NCBI GenBank assembly: GCA_020852515.1
Contig: JADZAS010000037.1
Span: 62,001 to 126,000, forward strand
Length of the DNA stretch: 64,000 nucleotides
Direction: 5' to 3'
DNA from: Phycisphaerales bacterium
GTDB taxonomy: Bacteria; Planctomycetota; Phycisphaerae; Phycisphaerales; UBA5793
The position numbers and the translations under genes were made by a program. Below, in pieces: positions 25,901-34,142 of this stretch. Position 1 is the stretch's first letter, and every line of letters begins with the position of its first letter. The notes under the pieces were generated by a model. The model was not told the origin of the DNA, searched no databases, and saw nothing but the letters and a program-made list of their open reading frames with translations.

Positions 25901-27663
25901 ACTTCCGTGGAGGTAAACTGATTCGGATCTTCGTCCGCCTGGTACAGGTATTCGATCATGTGCGTTTGAATGGGCACACCGGCCGGCGTGAAGCGCACGA
26001 TCTGGATGCCCGTGAGCGTGCCGTCCAAGCCGTATCGATCGCTCGTGTTCCAGAAGAACCTGATCTGGGCATCCGGGTTCGCGGGATTCGCGGCGCTTCG
26101 ACAGTCGATCGAAGTCAGCCTGGCGACCGGAGGAGACGCGCCAAAGTCCGTGTAGTTGTACGTCCACGAGTTGCCGTACATGTCGCGGCGCTGCTTCATG
26201 AGCCCGACTTCGTGTGCATCAACATTCTGGCCACCGCTGGCGAGATAGTCGATCTCCCAGGCGCCAGGCTCTGTTTGCCGCCACACCGAGTACTGCACCG
26301 AGTCAATCGTCAGTGTCGTTGACTTCAGAAACAGATTGGTCGGGCCCGCGGGGCGGTAGAGTTGGTCAAGCCCCTGCACATACTCGACTTTGTCCCAAAC
26401 GGGAGGCGTGTTGCACCAGGGTACCTGGTTCTCTCCGCTTTCGACCTCCTGAATGAACCAGAATGGAGTGGCGGTCCAGTTTCGACCGACGAGATTCGCT
26501 CCCGAGTAGTTGTGCTGGCTGGAGTAGTCTCGCCTGATGGTGAACGATCCACCCGCGAGCGGAACTGCCGCATCCGTAAAGCTCTCCCACTTGTCGCCGT
26601 AGGCGACGTGGACCGGCTGCTCGGTCAGCAGCGGGTTCGGGCAGGCCGACCCGCTCCCATCGCCGGTTCGCGTTCCCGGATCCTTCGTCGGACTCTCGCT
26701 GAGGACCAATTGCGAAGGGTCGAAGGCGCAAAGCATCCACTGAAACAGATCCGACAGCGTGGGCGCCTCGCCATGGAAGTAGTCACCATATACGGCAACA
26801 AGCTGCATCAGCCAATACCCGAGCTCGGCCGAATCGCAACTGGCAGCCTTGGCCAGCATTAAGCAGCAGGCCTCCTCGTTGAACGCCTGGCGCGGGTTGT
26901 TGTGCTGCACCGGATCAAAGGCAATGAGCTGGAAGTAGCCCGAAGCGTCCAAATCAGAACAGCTGATGTAGCTGCTGGGGATGACGGTGATGCGGCACTT
27001 GCTGTTGCGGACACAGATCTCAAGACCCTCGCCGGGGTGATCAAGGTCCGGCGGGCACGCCAGATCGATCGTACTGAACGTATACGGCACGTCCACCCAC
27101 TGCGCCATCTCGCAGGTGTTGGTTTGCTCGTAGAGATCGAGGTTTTCTCCGGTAGGAAACGGAGCGTCGACCACTTGCATGGTCCACTCGGACTCGCGAT
27201 TGAGAAATGAGGGGCAGTGGGTGATGGTGAGGCCGGGATCGGTCCACGCGTACTGCTGATCCTGGCAGTCTTCGACCAGCGGCGTCACATTGTCGTGCCA
27301 CACGTTGCACGAACATAGCGAGAACTCGCTTGGATTCGCGAGTGTCGCGGTGGCCTCCCACCAAGTGAAGTACGGCTTAAGCGTCCAGCCGGTTGCGTTC
27401 TCGCAGGTGTCTTCCTCGTCGATGAATGCGTACTCGTACGACAATTCGAACGTGACGTAGAACTCCGTATCCGGCCCGAACGCGACGAACTCCGTGCAGG
27501 GGTTCTGGGCCGAGACGATCCGGGGCGCAAGCGACATCAAGGCGATTGCGCCAGCGGCCGCGAGTGGAGCCGGGGCCGTCAGCCTGCCTGCCGTTTGTGA
27601 GAGCCGGGCGATGAACCGCTGCGAACCTCGAACGCCGCTAAGAACTCGTGTGCACAGATGCAT
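19972..27663 (-). CDS. Giant secreted Rhs/YD-repeat protein with inserted dockerin-like domain and C-terminal toxin-like tail
   Basis: The 2563-aa product has a signal peptide (around LAAAGAIALMSLAPRIVSAQ), a cysteine-containing N-terminal region of about 330 residues, a DUF6531-like entry (PLLTEQPVHVAYGDKWE), then more than 1800 residues of YD repeats (TYAYDIAGRIRS, VQFMTDANGTITEYHAYD, RTYQVLYQYNRLGELLSV and many more). The repeats should form the hollow beta-cocoon of Rhs proteins. A dockerin-like EF-hand pair, GDVNNDGAASAADKNAIL and DLNRDGVIDSNDLLTL, sits near residues 2155-2215. The conserved Rhs core end YDPVLGRWLERDPIGFYGG (about residue 2270) is followed by a variable 280-residue tail whose last 100 residues (EAMGRTGLLRGGRPGRNYVT, FGQPGGGTEFTVYGPGG) look like a small polymorphic toxin. 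ATG 27663 has AAAGGG upstream. Confidence 0.9.
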   Translation of the reverse strand: MHLCTRVLSGVRGSQRFIARLSQTAGRLTAPAPLAAAGAIALMSLAPRIVSAQNPCTEFVAFGPDTEFYVTFELSYEYAFIDEEDTCENATGWTLKPYFTWWEATATLANPSEFSLCSCNVWHDNVTPLVEDCQDQQYAWTDPGLTITHCPSFLNRESEWTMQVVDAPFPTGENLDLYEQTNTCEMAQWVDVPYTFSTIDLACPPDLDHPGEGLEICVRNSKCRITVIPSSYISCSDLDASGYFQLIAFDPVQHNNPRQAFNEEACCLMLAKAASCDSAELGYWLMQLVAVYGDYFHGEAPTLSDLFQWMLCAFDPSQLVLSESPTKDPGTRTGDGSGSACPNPLLTEQPVHVAYGDKWESFTDAAVPLAGGSFTIRRDYSSQHNYSGANLVGRNWTATPFWFIQEVESGENQVPWCNTPPVWDKVEYVQGLDQLYRPAGPTNLFLKSTTLTIDSVQYSVWRQTEPGAWEIDYLASGGQNVDAHEVGLMKQRRDMYGNSWTYNYTDFGASPPVARLTSIDCRSAANPANPDAQIRFFWNTSDRYGLDGTLTGIQIVRFTPAGVPIQTHMIEYLYQADEDPNQFTSTEVGTAGDLIQVIVRERVDGEGTGGEPADRVRITQYRYHDTSVTSRISSDGRLTVIGKDHQLKMIIGAEQIEAYAEEFGYTDVESAAAALLMLDDGDELGAPGSPKLIDLASKIVAYEESGSKVSRQYVQTGCGCSGSSGESQRFQYAYHDPQVGTLKTTQIDEYVGGSASVYRYHFYDWADLGETEAPTPYLMQYALVEPGASGDPDGRMWVTAYEYTALRETAFAMMPSAVSDYTIGTASTEADYVASTTSGLVYAYTYSDHRVQSQRLREGYDSDPANYTKIWDCDFDANRPWLVTELRRYRTESASPTADEIETTTFGYAFHSGDAIKWTSMASEAELAAENGPTGTGDVYSSAELFDTLGNNTWSLAADGALTKRIFDASGAYEPAGKVLSVTRNSDTTGLPSAINLPTLTNNDWDGRNSDGGSLTTTYAYDIAGRIRSITLPGDVTTYTYREMRPFAGRSTLDTYYAAVILPATNGSETNGPANVTWFNVDNDVIGRSDYAIDNIANYDPAAGDYSLGTQLSRAEVTHSLSGLVESTLDWWDTGHSPETTSIEYDDLGRVQFMTDANGTITEYHAYDVLDRVLEVRTGTDEQSMDTVAQFFYDWDHTGEPEQGQGDGNLTLTRLFTGEMSGMNPVVRDTEVHYDFRSRPMRTISPLPPHEIVEYDNLDRVLEQALFQIEPTDIDQDLTDRGLYVKREFSQRGLPYRESIAIDPTAVSPSFLESNRWYDPVGRPVVMWDPNWPVVKSDYDGMGRMKTRYVVHDGELYDHGPGRDGSPPIDNQGEVSGSIATDEVIEQMAYEYDRDASSPRRGTLDLVSTFHRLHDATGAGALTKDTAVPLYAGFYYDDFRRRIRSANFGVGDGYTSNEFEKGQNPPADWPPSTTPDYDSYFWNNFIIEATAYNARGLVDLQIDSLGKETKFAYDMMGRRVAVVENYDDTSGIAIAWSGTLDRWEVTDIGDEDDVNRVTSFVYDGVGNIRKQVAHLPETTDPNDSEVQETEYLYGVTTAGGSLLDSNSLLGAVHYPDETTGEAGTGRTYQVLYQYNRLGELLSVEDQNETIHTYSRDALGRVTLDAVTLAPGSDIDNWALSIGVQFDDFGRLQSVTSYTDVAGTTAKNQAEFAYSPLWQIEQIYQDYDGVVTYDGSGVPTGNTRRVQYAYDSAAVSAGNRSRLSTLTYPDGSVLDHHYGSQSSLDDDIARLTRMVLDGSQTDLVLYEHLGLGMIAAVDYATADVQLDRTVSHNGKRRTQAYQTQNAGVYPGWDRFGRVKKQAWVDGAYTTGLGSLPNLPPLIELDYTYDRTSNRLSMSDARPGATWVDRDFVYSYDGLDRLEQADRGADGGSWSSAVGGQKWALDMLGNWDTSWRDSDGDGAYESTEDQLRTHNAANEIEDLTPVTGPPALPFAYDDAGNMTESPNQTGTSTMYYTHDAWNRLTSVTVGTTPLGEYEYNALHWRTVKRSRNPVVGGPGLDEMRLMYYSANWQLLEERIDRSWSSGFTEDERAQIVWGKRYIDDAVLRRRDLDADDTYDEEFYYLSDAQFSAVAMVDSSNARVVERNTYEAYGKARHHFGGDVNNDGAASAADKNAILATMGSGNNSIGQGGYMVEQDLNRDGVIDSNDLLTLQALTGNSAQAALPNGQVSFNSTGSGTSLVHGPDNPIAWDGYVFNPETSQYTVRFRWYDPVLGRWLERDPIGFYGGATLYLYVDGQPIGQLDFIGLLGPDGKGGLNDWLFYAKEVLWGTATDIGGDACDLAVGAKRTIDFVVKESVIYVGTSLNLMDDEYLEESRIHRTLETARQDSPDSTTPVLVCKIGWGAANNWADGIATAVVEGDMHSLGDSFRNIGYLGLAGRAAPKAVGCLTGSTARVRCGISCVRYGSVAEMEAMGRTGLLRGGRPGRNYVTRDVYDTGLDAQHSLALERAPTRRARIEFDSKCSTCPPTRVKPQFGQPGGGTEFTVYGPGGIPIRIIKIDPLPLE

Positions 27664-28029
27664 GCGTGTCGCCCTTTGCTACGGTAAACAGCTTTGAATA
27701 CAGCCACGTGAGCTCCGGTGGATGCCGCTGCCGTACATAGTGTGGAGTGTCCATAAACTATGCACAGATGCTGGCAATGTATCCGCATGGCAAGAGATGT
27801 GTCAAGACGACAGACGACAGAATGTGCATAGCCGGGCCCGGTCCTCAGGTACGCTGCGGTACACGGAGCCGGCTGCAAATACAGGAGTTACCACCGTGCG
27901 AGGCGCGTCCGAAATATGTAGAGAAAAAATAAAATGGTGTCTGCGGCTTGACATTGATGCCGAAGCGCGTCATTGTGTAGACGTGGCGCGGGCCGCGGCC
28001 GAATCGCATCATGAGAACGGAGAGCGAAC
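27664..28029. promoter_or_regulatory. Divergent intergenic region between Rhs and the T2SS operon
   Basis: Holds the promoters of both directions. For the rightward operon, TTGACA (27948-27953) with a weak CATTGT (27971-27976) 17 bases later is the best candidate. The 11-mer TGCACAGATGC is found both just inside the Rhs start and near 27760. No gene is seen: the short frames here are not protein-like. Confidence 0.5.
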
Positions 28030-28722
28030 ATGAAGAGCGTGTTTGTGTGCGGAATGCTGCTCGGTGTACTTGGCGTGTCTCTAACCACGCATCGCGGGTC
28101 CTCCGGCTCGGCCTTTCGAGGGCAGGAGTTGGTCTCAACCCTGGCGATTGAAGTCGGACTCGATCCGGAGTCTCTGGCGGTCGCCGGTTGCGATGCATCT
28201 GAAGCGGAACTCATCCTCAGTCATCTGAGCGAAGCGAGCGAGATTCGGGCGGAGTACAGCCTCGCGCTGACGCATCTGGAGGAGACGGCGGCGGCGCTCG
28301 CGGCCGCGGCGGAGGTCTTCTCGCTTGATCCAGATGATCAGTCGCTTCGCTCGCAGTATCTGCAGGCGGTCCAGAGCGTGCGGGGGGCCGAAGAACGTGC
28401 GGCGGTGATTCGGGCTCGACTTGTCGAAGTGGCATTCGAGGGGCTGGCCCCACAGTTGCGCACCGACTGGGACGCTTCCCAAACGACACGCTCCTTTCGG
28501 CTCCCTCGGGCATTCTCGTTCGGGTCGGGCGCTGCGGCGGAAGCCAACGATCTTGAGCGTTGCCTGACGGCGGAGCGTCGCGCTGCCCGTCTTGGCCGGC
28601 AACTCAAACCTGAGCTGGCGGAGCGCCTCAACAGCGTGCGCCTCGATGGGCCCGTTGTGCTGGCAGAGCAGCGTCGCGCGGCACACCTGGCGCTCATCCA
28701 TGGCGTTTTCGATCGGTACTGA
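28030..28722 (+). CDS. Exported helical protein, first gene of the T2SS operon
   Basis: A 230-aa protein with a signal peptide (VFVCGMLLGVLGVSL) and an alanine- and glutamate-rich helical body (SEASEIRAEYSLALTHLEET, AAALAAAAEVF, ARLVEVAFEGLAPQL). GAGAGCGAAC precedes the ATG. No family is recognised. It ends exactly where the secretin gene begins, so it is translated with the secretion genes. It could be a periplasmic assembly factor or pilotin-like helper of the secretin; this is only suggested by position. Confidence 0.75.
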   Translation: MKSVFVCGMLLGVLGVSLTTHRGSSGSAFRGQELVSTLAIEVGLDPESLAVAGCDASEAELILSHLSEASEIRAEYSLALTHLEETAAALAAAAEVFSLDPDDQSLRSQYLQAVQSVRGAEERAAVIRARLVEVAFEGLAPQLRTDWDASQTTRSFRLPRAFSFGSGAAAEANDLERCLTAERRAARLGRQLKPELAERLNSVRLDGPVVLAEQRRAAHLALIHGVFDRY

Positions 28723-30975
28723 GTGCGTCGGCATTCCACGCGGCGAGGAAGGCGGTGGCGGATTCGATTTGTGCGAGCGAAGGCGATGGCGTGGGTAGCA
28801 ATCGGGTCGGTGACGACCTCGTCGGCAGCGCTTGCTGCGGTCAACCCGCCGCCGCAGATTCAACTGCCGGCTGAAGTCGACCTGGCCCGCCTGGTGGATC
28901 TCTGCGCTGCGCGCATGGGTCTGGCCATCGAGTACGACGCCGCAGTGCTCAAGGGACGAGCCACGCTGCGACTCACCGATTCTCTGACCGATGCCGAGTT
29001 GTGGGAGTTGACCAACCGGATTCTGGCGTTACGCGGCTTTACGACCGTGAGCGTACCCGGGCAGCAGGGCGATCAGATGCTCAGCGTTGTGCGCGTCGGA
29101 GATGCAGCCGGGCTGGTCGGGATCGGATCGTCCGCATCGCGCGCGCCGGCGGGGTTCGTCGCTGTCGTGAAGCGGGTCGAACATCAGTCGCCGGCGAGGA
29201 TCGTTGAAGCGCTCAAGCCTGTTTTGTCACGCTCTGGCGGATCCGTGGTGACGCTTGGCGAGAGTGATCTGCTGCTCATCACGGACTTCCAGCCGCGCGT
29301 GCGGCAGGCGGTCGAGTTGCTCGAGCGCATCGACACTCCCGGGCCGGCCCCGACGGTGGAACGCATCGCAACGCGGCATCTGCCCGCGGCCCGTCTCGCT
29401 GCGATGCTGAGTTCGATCGCCGCGGCGCGGGACGGCGTCACCGGAGCGAATGCATTCGGTCGCGTGATAGCCGAGCCTGGCGATCGCGCGGTCGTGCTCA
29501 TCGCGCTGCCTGAAGAGGTGGAATCCTGGCGGGCGCTCATCGAGCAGTTCGACCGAATTCCCGCCGTCGAGACGCGCACCTACAGCCCGCGCTACTTCGG
29601 GCTCGACGAAGTCGCGGCCCTGGTGGAGCAGACGGTCAAGCCCGCCGGCGCAGCCGGAGACCAATGGCGGTTGGTGCGCGATGAACTCACCGGCTCGATC
29701 ATCCTCACCGCTACGCCAGATCAGCACGAGCAGGCGCACGCGCTTGTCGAGCGGCTCAACGCGGCGCCCGTCGAGTCGAGGCGGCCGATGCGGAGTTTCC
29801 AGGTGCGCAACCGGCCGGTTGCGGAAGTGATTGGCGTGCTCGAGCGGCTGATGAGCGCGGGGGTGATCACCGAGGCTGCTGCGTCGGGCGAATCGCAGAT
29901 GAATTCGACCAATCCTGCGGGGTCCGCTATGTCGCCCGATGTGCCGCGCACCGTGCCGGGCACCGAACCACAGCCAACGCCAGCCGAGCCTGCAACCGGT
30001 CGCGACACTGGCGCGGCCCAATCAGCCAAGGTGCCGCGCGACTCCGAGACTCCCGCTCTCACACTCACCGCCGACGAAGCGACGAGCACCATTATCGCCA
30101 TGGGCGAGCCGCGCCTGCTCGACCAGGTGCGCCGGCTCATCGATGAACTGGATGTGCGCCAGCCGCAGGTCATGGTCGAGATCCTCATCGTCAGTCTCAC
30201 CGATAGCCAGACGCTCGATCTCGGCGTCGAACTCGAGAAGATCGAGGTCAGCGGAGACGTGCGCATCACACTCTCCTCGCTCTTTGGCCTGAGCAGCGTC
30301 ACCGACGGCATCCGCAGTGTCGGCAATGCGCGCGGCGGGAGCGCACTGGTGCTCAGCCCGGGTGATTTCAGCGTGGTCGTGCGCGCCCTCGAGACGGTCA
30401 ACGATGGCCGATCGCTTAACGTGCCGCGCGTGCTGGTGAACAACAACCAGCAGGCGTCGCTCAACTCCGTGCTCCAGCAGCCCTTTGTGAGCATCAACGC
30501 CTTTGACACGATCGCGACGACTTCGTTCGGCGGGACGCAGGATGCGGGCACCGTCGTGACGGTCAAGCCCCAGATCGCCGAGGGCGATCACCTCATCGTG
30601 GATTACTCGGTGACGCTCAGCGCGTTCGTGGGTGAGTCGGCGGACCCGTCACTGCCGCCGCCGCGGCAGGAGAATCGGCTGCAGAGCATCGCGACGATCC
30701 CGGATGGCTACGTCGTGGCCCTGGGCGGGATCGAAGTGACGAGCCGGAGCAAGGGCGTGTCGCAGGTGCCCGGCCTGGCGGGGATTCCCATTGTGGGCGA
30801 ACTCTTCAAGAACCGCTCGCGCACCGAGAGTCGCAGCCGCTTTTACATCTTCATTCGCCCCTCGGTGCTGCGCCGGCTGGACTTTGAAGACCTGCGCTAC
30901 CTCAGCGAGGCACCAATGGAGGCCGGCGGCATCGACGACGGATGGCCGGTGGTCGAGCCGCGCGTGATTCACTGA
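28723..30975 (+). CDS. gspD: Type II secretion system secretin GspD
   Basis: A 750-aa outer-membrane secretin. A GTG start directly follows the stop of the previous gene, and a signal peptide (AMAWVAIGSVTTSSAALA) comes next. The N0-like domain (LARLVDLCAARMGLAIEYD) and three N1-N3 modules follow up to about residue 350, including one with FQVRNRPVAEVIGVLERL. A Pro/Ala-rich linker (about 385-440) precedes the C-terminal secretin pore from about residue 470, with LNVPRVLVNNNQQASLN, TVVTVKPQIAEGDHLIVD, VVALGGIEVTS and VPGLAGIPIVGELFKNRSR, the secretin family signature. It forms the multimeric exit channel for folded proteins. Confidence 0.93.
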   Translation: MRRHSTRRGRRWRIRFVRAKAMAWVAIGSVTTSSAALAAVNPPPQIQLPAEVDLARLVDLCAARMGLAIEYDAAVLKGRATLRLTDSLTDAELWELTNRILALRGFTTVSVPGQQGDQMLSVVRVGDAAGLVGIGSSASRAPAGFVAVVKRVEHQSPARIVEALKPVLSRSGGSVVTLGESDLLLITDFQPRVRQAVELLERIDTPGPAPTVERIATRHLPAARLAAMLSSIAAARDGVTGANAFGRVIAEPGDRAVVLIALPEEVESWRALIEQFDRIPAVETRTYSPRYFGLDEVAALVEQTVKPAGAAGDQWRLVRDELTGSIILTATPDQHEQAHALVERLNAAPVESRRPMRSFQVRNRPVAEVIGVLERLMSAGVITEAAASGESQMNSTNPAGSAMSPDVPRTVPGTEPQPTPAEPATGRDTGAAQSAKVPRDSETPALTLTADEATSTIIAMGEPRLLDQVRRLIDELDVRQPQVMVEILIVSLTDSQTLDLGVELEKIEVSGDVRITLSSLFGLSSVTDGIRSVGNARGGSALVLSPGDFSVVVRALETVNDGRSLNVPRVLVNNNQQASLNSVLQQPFVSINAFDTIATTSFGGTQDAGTVVTVKPQIAEGDHLIVDYSVTLSAFVGESADPSLPPPRQENRLQSIATIPDGYVVALGGIEVTSRSKGVSQVPGLAGIPIVGELFKNRSRTESRSRFYIFIRPSVLRRLDFEDLRYLSEAPMEAGGIDDGWPVVEPRVIH

Positions 30976-30988
30976 AGATGGAGGAAGC

Positions 30989-32449
30989 ATGCCGGTTGCT
31001 CCCACTGTGGATGGCGAATTCGTTGAGCGCATCGAGCGTGACTTCGCGCGGCGGCATCTCATCTTGGGGACCGGTCGTGAGGATGATGAACTCGAACTCC
31101 TCGTGAGTGAAACGACGAGTCGCGCGGCCATCCACAACGTCGGGACGTTCCTCCAGATGCGAGTCCGGCCGACAATTGAAGAGGCAGAACAGATCGCACG
31201 CATGATCGACGAGGCGTATGCGCAGCACCGCAAGGCGGGCGGGTGGAATGCCCCTGCGGCCGGCGTTGATCGATCGGGCGCGCCTGACAAGGGTTCAACG
31301 GCCGTCGCCCGCTGGCTCGAGCAGGCGGATCGCGATCTGCTCAGCACGCAGGGCAAGGGGCCGGTGATCCAATTGGTGGATGCGCTGCTCTTCGAGGCGC
31401 TGGGCAAGGGCGCCAGTGACGTTCACATTCAACCGCTGTCGGATCGGACCGTGGTGCGCTACCGCGTGGACGGCGTACTCCACGATGTCCACCAACTTAC
31501 GGCCGAGATGACCTCCGGCGTGGTCAGCCGCATCAAGGTCATGGGGCGCATGGACATTGCCCAGCATCGGATTCCCCAGGATGGACGCGCCACCGTGACC
31601 ATCGGCGGCCGACCGGTCGATCTGCGCCTGAGCACGGTGCCCACGAGCTACGGCGAGCGAGCAGTCGTGCGACTTCTGGACAGCGCGCAGCAGTTGTGCG
31701 ACTTTGAGCGGCTCGGAATGCGCGAGGACGTCGCGCAGACGTTCCTGGCGCGGGCCACGCAGAGCAACGGCATCATCCTCGTCACCGGCCCCACGGGCAG
31801 CGGCAAGACCACGACGCTCTACTCGACACTGCGCCTCACGGCATCACCGCAACTCAACATCATGACGATCGAAGACCCCATCGAGTACGAACTCTCGACG
31901 GTCGGGCTGGCGGTGAGCCAGATGCAGGTGAACAACAAGAAGGGCATCACCTTCCCGACGGGACTGCGGCACATCCTGCGCCAGGACCCGGATGTCATCA
32001 TGGTCGGCGAGATCCGCGATGCCGAGACGGCGCGGGTGGCGATCCAGTCGAGCCTGACCGGGCATCTCGTCTTCTCGACATTGCACACCAATGACGCACC
32101 AAGCGCTGTGACGCGTCTGGTGGACCTCGGGGTGGAGCCATACCTGGTGAGTGCGTCGCTCTCGGCGGTGCTCGCCCAGCGTCTGGTGCGCACCACGCAT
32201 CAGACGTGCCGGGGAGCCGGGTGCGATGAGTGCTTCGGCACGGGACTGAAGGGCCGCACCGGACTGTTCGAGCTCATGCCAATCGACGAGCGGTTGCGGC
32301 AATTGATCTGCGAGGGCGCGGCCCTCGCGTCGATCAGAGCCGCTGCACGGCAAGCGGGGATGCGGACACTCGGCGAAGAAGGGCAGCGCCTCGTGGATGA
32401 AGGCAAGACAGTGCCGCTCGAAGTGCACCGCGTGGTGCAGATGGTCTGA
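30989..32449 (+). CDS. gspE: Type II secretion ATPase GspE
   Basis: A 486-aa cytoplasmic ATPase of the GspE/PulE/PilB family that drives pseudopilus assembly. Walker A is GPTGSGKTT, the Asp and His boxes lie in LNIMTIEDPIEYEL and TLHTNDAPSA, and Walker B is VIMVGEIRDAET. The C-terminal zinc-binding element, usually four cysteines, is present in a short form: CRGAGCDECFGTGLKGRTG. The N-terminal domain (residues 1-110) is shorter than usual. ATG 30989 follows ATGGAGGAAGC. It lies 13 bases after gspD. Confidence 0.95.
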   Translation: MPVAPTVDGEFVERIERDFARRHLILGTGREDDELELLVSETTSRAAIHNVGTFLQMRVRPTIEEAEQIARMIDEAYAQHRKAGGWNAPAAGVDRSGAPDKGSTAVARWLEQADRDLLSTQGKGPVIQLVDALLFEALGKGASDVHIQPLSDRTVVRYRVDGVLHDVHQLTAEMTSGVVSRIKVMGRMDIAQHRIPQDGRATVTIGGRPVDLRLSTVPTSYGERAVVRLLDSAQQLCDFERLGMREDVAQTFLARATQSNGIILVTGPTGSGKTTTLYSTLRLTASPQLNIMTIEDPIEYELSTVGLAVSQMQVNNKKGITFPTGLRHILRQDPDVIMVGEIRDAETARVAIQSSLTGHLVFSTLHTNDAPSAVTRLVDLGVEPYLVSASLSAVLAQRLVRTTHQTCRGAGCDECFGTGLKGRTGLFELMPIDERLRQLICEGAALASIRAAARQAGMRTLGEEGQRLVDEGKTVPLEVHRVVQMV

Positions 32450-32460
32450 ATGGAATTGCG

Positions 32461-33702
32461 ATGGAACTCTGGCGTTACACAGCGGTGCGAACTGACGCGG
32501 GGCAGGTGCTGGCGCCGCGCCGCGGTGAACTCATGGCCGAGTCCGCGGTGGAAGTCCGGGCTTCGCTGCGTCGCATCGGCTGGCAGGTCGTCGAGCTGCG
32601 CCGCGCGAGCAAGCCGATCGCGATGCCGATTCAACTGCGACACGCCTGGAACCGCCACCTCCGCCGGCGCCGCAGGGATCAACGGGCGGAGATCTTCGAG
32701 GGCTTATGTTCGCTGCTCGAATCGGGGCTGCCGCTCGTCGAATGCCTTGAGGTGATGGGCGAGGAGCGGGATCGCTGGTGCGGGCGCTCGCGGCGACAAA
32801 TGCTCATCGAATGGCGTGAAGCGATGCGCAGCGGCGCCGGCCCCGCCCAAGCGATGGCGCATCACCCGTCGTGGTTCGACGGCATCGACTGCGCCATGGT
32901 CGAGTCGGGCCAGCACGGTGGAATGCTGCCGGGCGTGCTCAAGCACATGGCCGAGCGGGAGGCGCGAGTCGGTCAGTTGGGGCATCAGCTCGTCGCTGCA
33001 CTCACCTATCCGGCGATTATCACCGTGGCCGCCGTCGGAGTCGCCGTGTTCCTGAGCGTGAAGACGCTGCCCGACCTTGCGAATCTGCTCTCGACGGCGA
33101 AGATCGAAGTGCCTGCTCTCACACGTTGGGTTATGGCGGGCGGCCAACTGGCAGCTCGCTGGGGCGCGGTGCTGCTTGCGCTCATTGTGTTGATCATCGC
33201 CGCCGGAACCATGGCCCTTCATACCGCGGTTCGGCGGTTGCCACATGCGGCGCGAATTGCTACGGCCTGCACGCCGCGAGTGCTACGCACTTGGGCGGTG
33301 GCCCGGTTTGCGCAGAATCTCGCAGACCTGCTTCGCGCCGGTGTGCCCGCCGTCGAGGCGCTGCGCGTACTCTCGACCACGTTACCTATCGCACTCAATC
33401 GCGTGGTGACCAGCGCCGCAGCTGACATCGAATCAGGCGCCGATCTGGCGCAGGTGCTCGACGATCCGCTCTGGTTCTCGGCGCAATTCAGGCGCCTGCT
33501 CCACAGCGGCCAGGCGGCCGGCGAACTCGAGGCGACGCTGGAGCGCATGGCGCAGCGCGATGAACGCCGCACCGAGCGGCAGATCAACCGGCTGGCGACT
33601 CTGCTCGAACCGGCGGCCATTCTGACGCTGGCTGCTCTGGTCGGCACGGTCGTGCTCGCGGCGGTGCTGCCGCTTACGCGGCTTCAGGAGGTGATACGGT
33701 GA
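32461..33702 (+). CDS. gspF: Type II secretion inner-membrane protein GspF
   Basis: A 413-aa polytopic protein with two T2SF domains, the first around EIFEGLCSLLESGLPLVECL and the second around FAQNLADLLRAGVPAVEALR. Membrane segments are ALTYPAIITVAAVGVAVFLSV, AVLLALIVLIIAAGTMAL and a C-terminal ILTLAALVGTVVLAAVLPL. GspF is the inner-membrane platform that couples the ATPase to pseudopilin assembly. It starts 11 bases after gspE and overlaps gspG by four bases. Confidence 0.93.
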   Translation: MELWRYTAVRTDAGQVLAPRRGELMAESAVEVRASLRRIGWQVVELRRASKPIAMPIQLRHAWNRHLRRRRRDQRAEIFEGLCSLLESGLPLVECLEVMGEERDRWCGRSRRQMLIEWREAMRSGAGPAQAMAHHPSWFDGIDCAMVESGQHGGMLPGVLKHMAEREARVGQLGHQLVAALTYPAIITVAAVGVAVFLSVKTLPDLANLLSTAKIEVPALTRWVMAGGQLAARWGAVLLALIVLIIAAGTMALHTAVRRLPHAARIATACTPRVLRTWAVARFAQNLADLLRAGVPAVEALRVLSTTLPIALNRVVTSAAADIESGADLAQVLDDPLWFSAQFRRLLHSGQAAGELEATLERMAQRDERRTERQINRLATLLEPAAILTLAALVGTVVLAAVLPLTRLQEVIR

Positions 33703-34142
33703 CTCAGCGCGCGATGCAATCTCGCCGCGGCATGACGCTTGTCGAGATTCTCGCGGTGGTGGTCATCCTCGGCCTCATCGCCACGACTCTGCTTGTCGGC
33801 TTCTCCGGCACGTTCGGCAAGGCCAAGCACGAACTGGCCAAGAGCGGCATCGGCCTGCTCGCGGGCAAGGTCGAGACGTATCGAATCGAGAAGAGCGACT
33901 GGCCAGGCAACGAAGTGGGTCTGGCGGTGCTCAGCGCTCCGCACGCGACACCGGCCGCGTCGTACTACGTGAATGCCGATCAGCTCATCGACCCGTGGGG
34001 GCGCCAGTATCTCTACGTGATGCCCGGCCCTGACGGCCATCCCTTTGAGATTCTCTCGTACGGAGCCGATGGGCAGCCGGGCGGCGAAGGCGAGAACGCG
34101 GATCTGTCATCTGCGAATCTTCGAGGGAAGGCGGATCAATGA
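33699..34142 (+). CDS. gspG: Major pseudopilin GspG
   Basis: A 147-aa pseudopilin. The prepilin peptidase site is RRG/MTLVEILAVVVILGLIA, with Glu at +5. After the N-terminal helix comes the GspG-type C-terminal fold with LIDPWGRQYLYVMPGPDGHP and FEILSYGADGQPGGEGENAD, which contains the calcium-site loop typical of GspG. It forms the body of the pseudopilus. The GTG start overlaps gspF, and the gene overlaps gspH at its end. Confidence 0.95.
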   Translation: MTQRAMQSRRGMTLVEILAVVVILGLIATTLLVGFSGTFGKAKHELAKSGIGLLAGKVETYRIEKSDWPGNEVGLAVLSAPHATPAASYYVNADQLIDPWGRQYLYVMPGPDGHPFEILSYGADGQPGGEGENADLSSANLRGKADQ

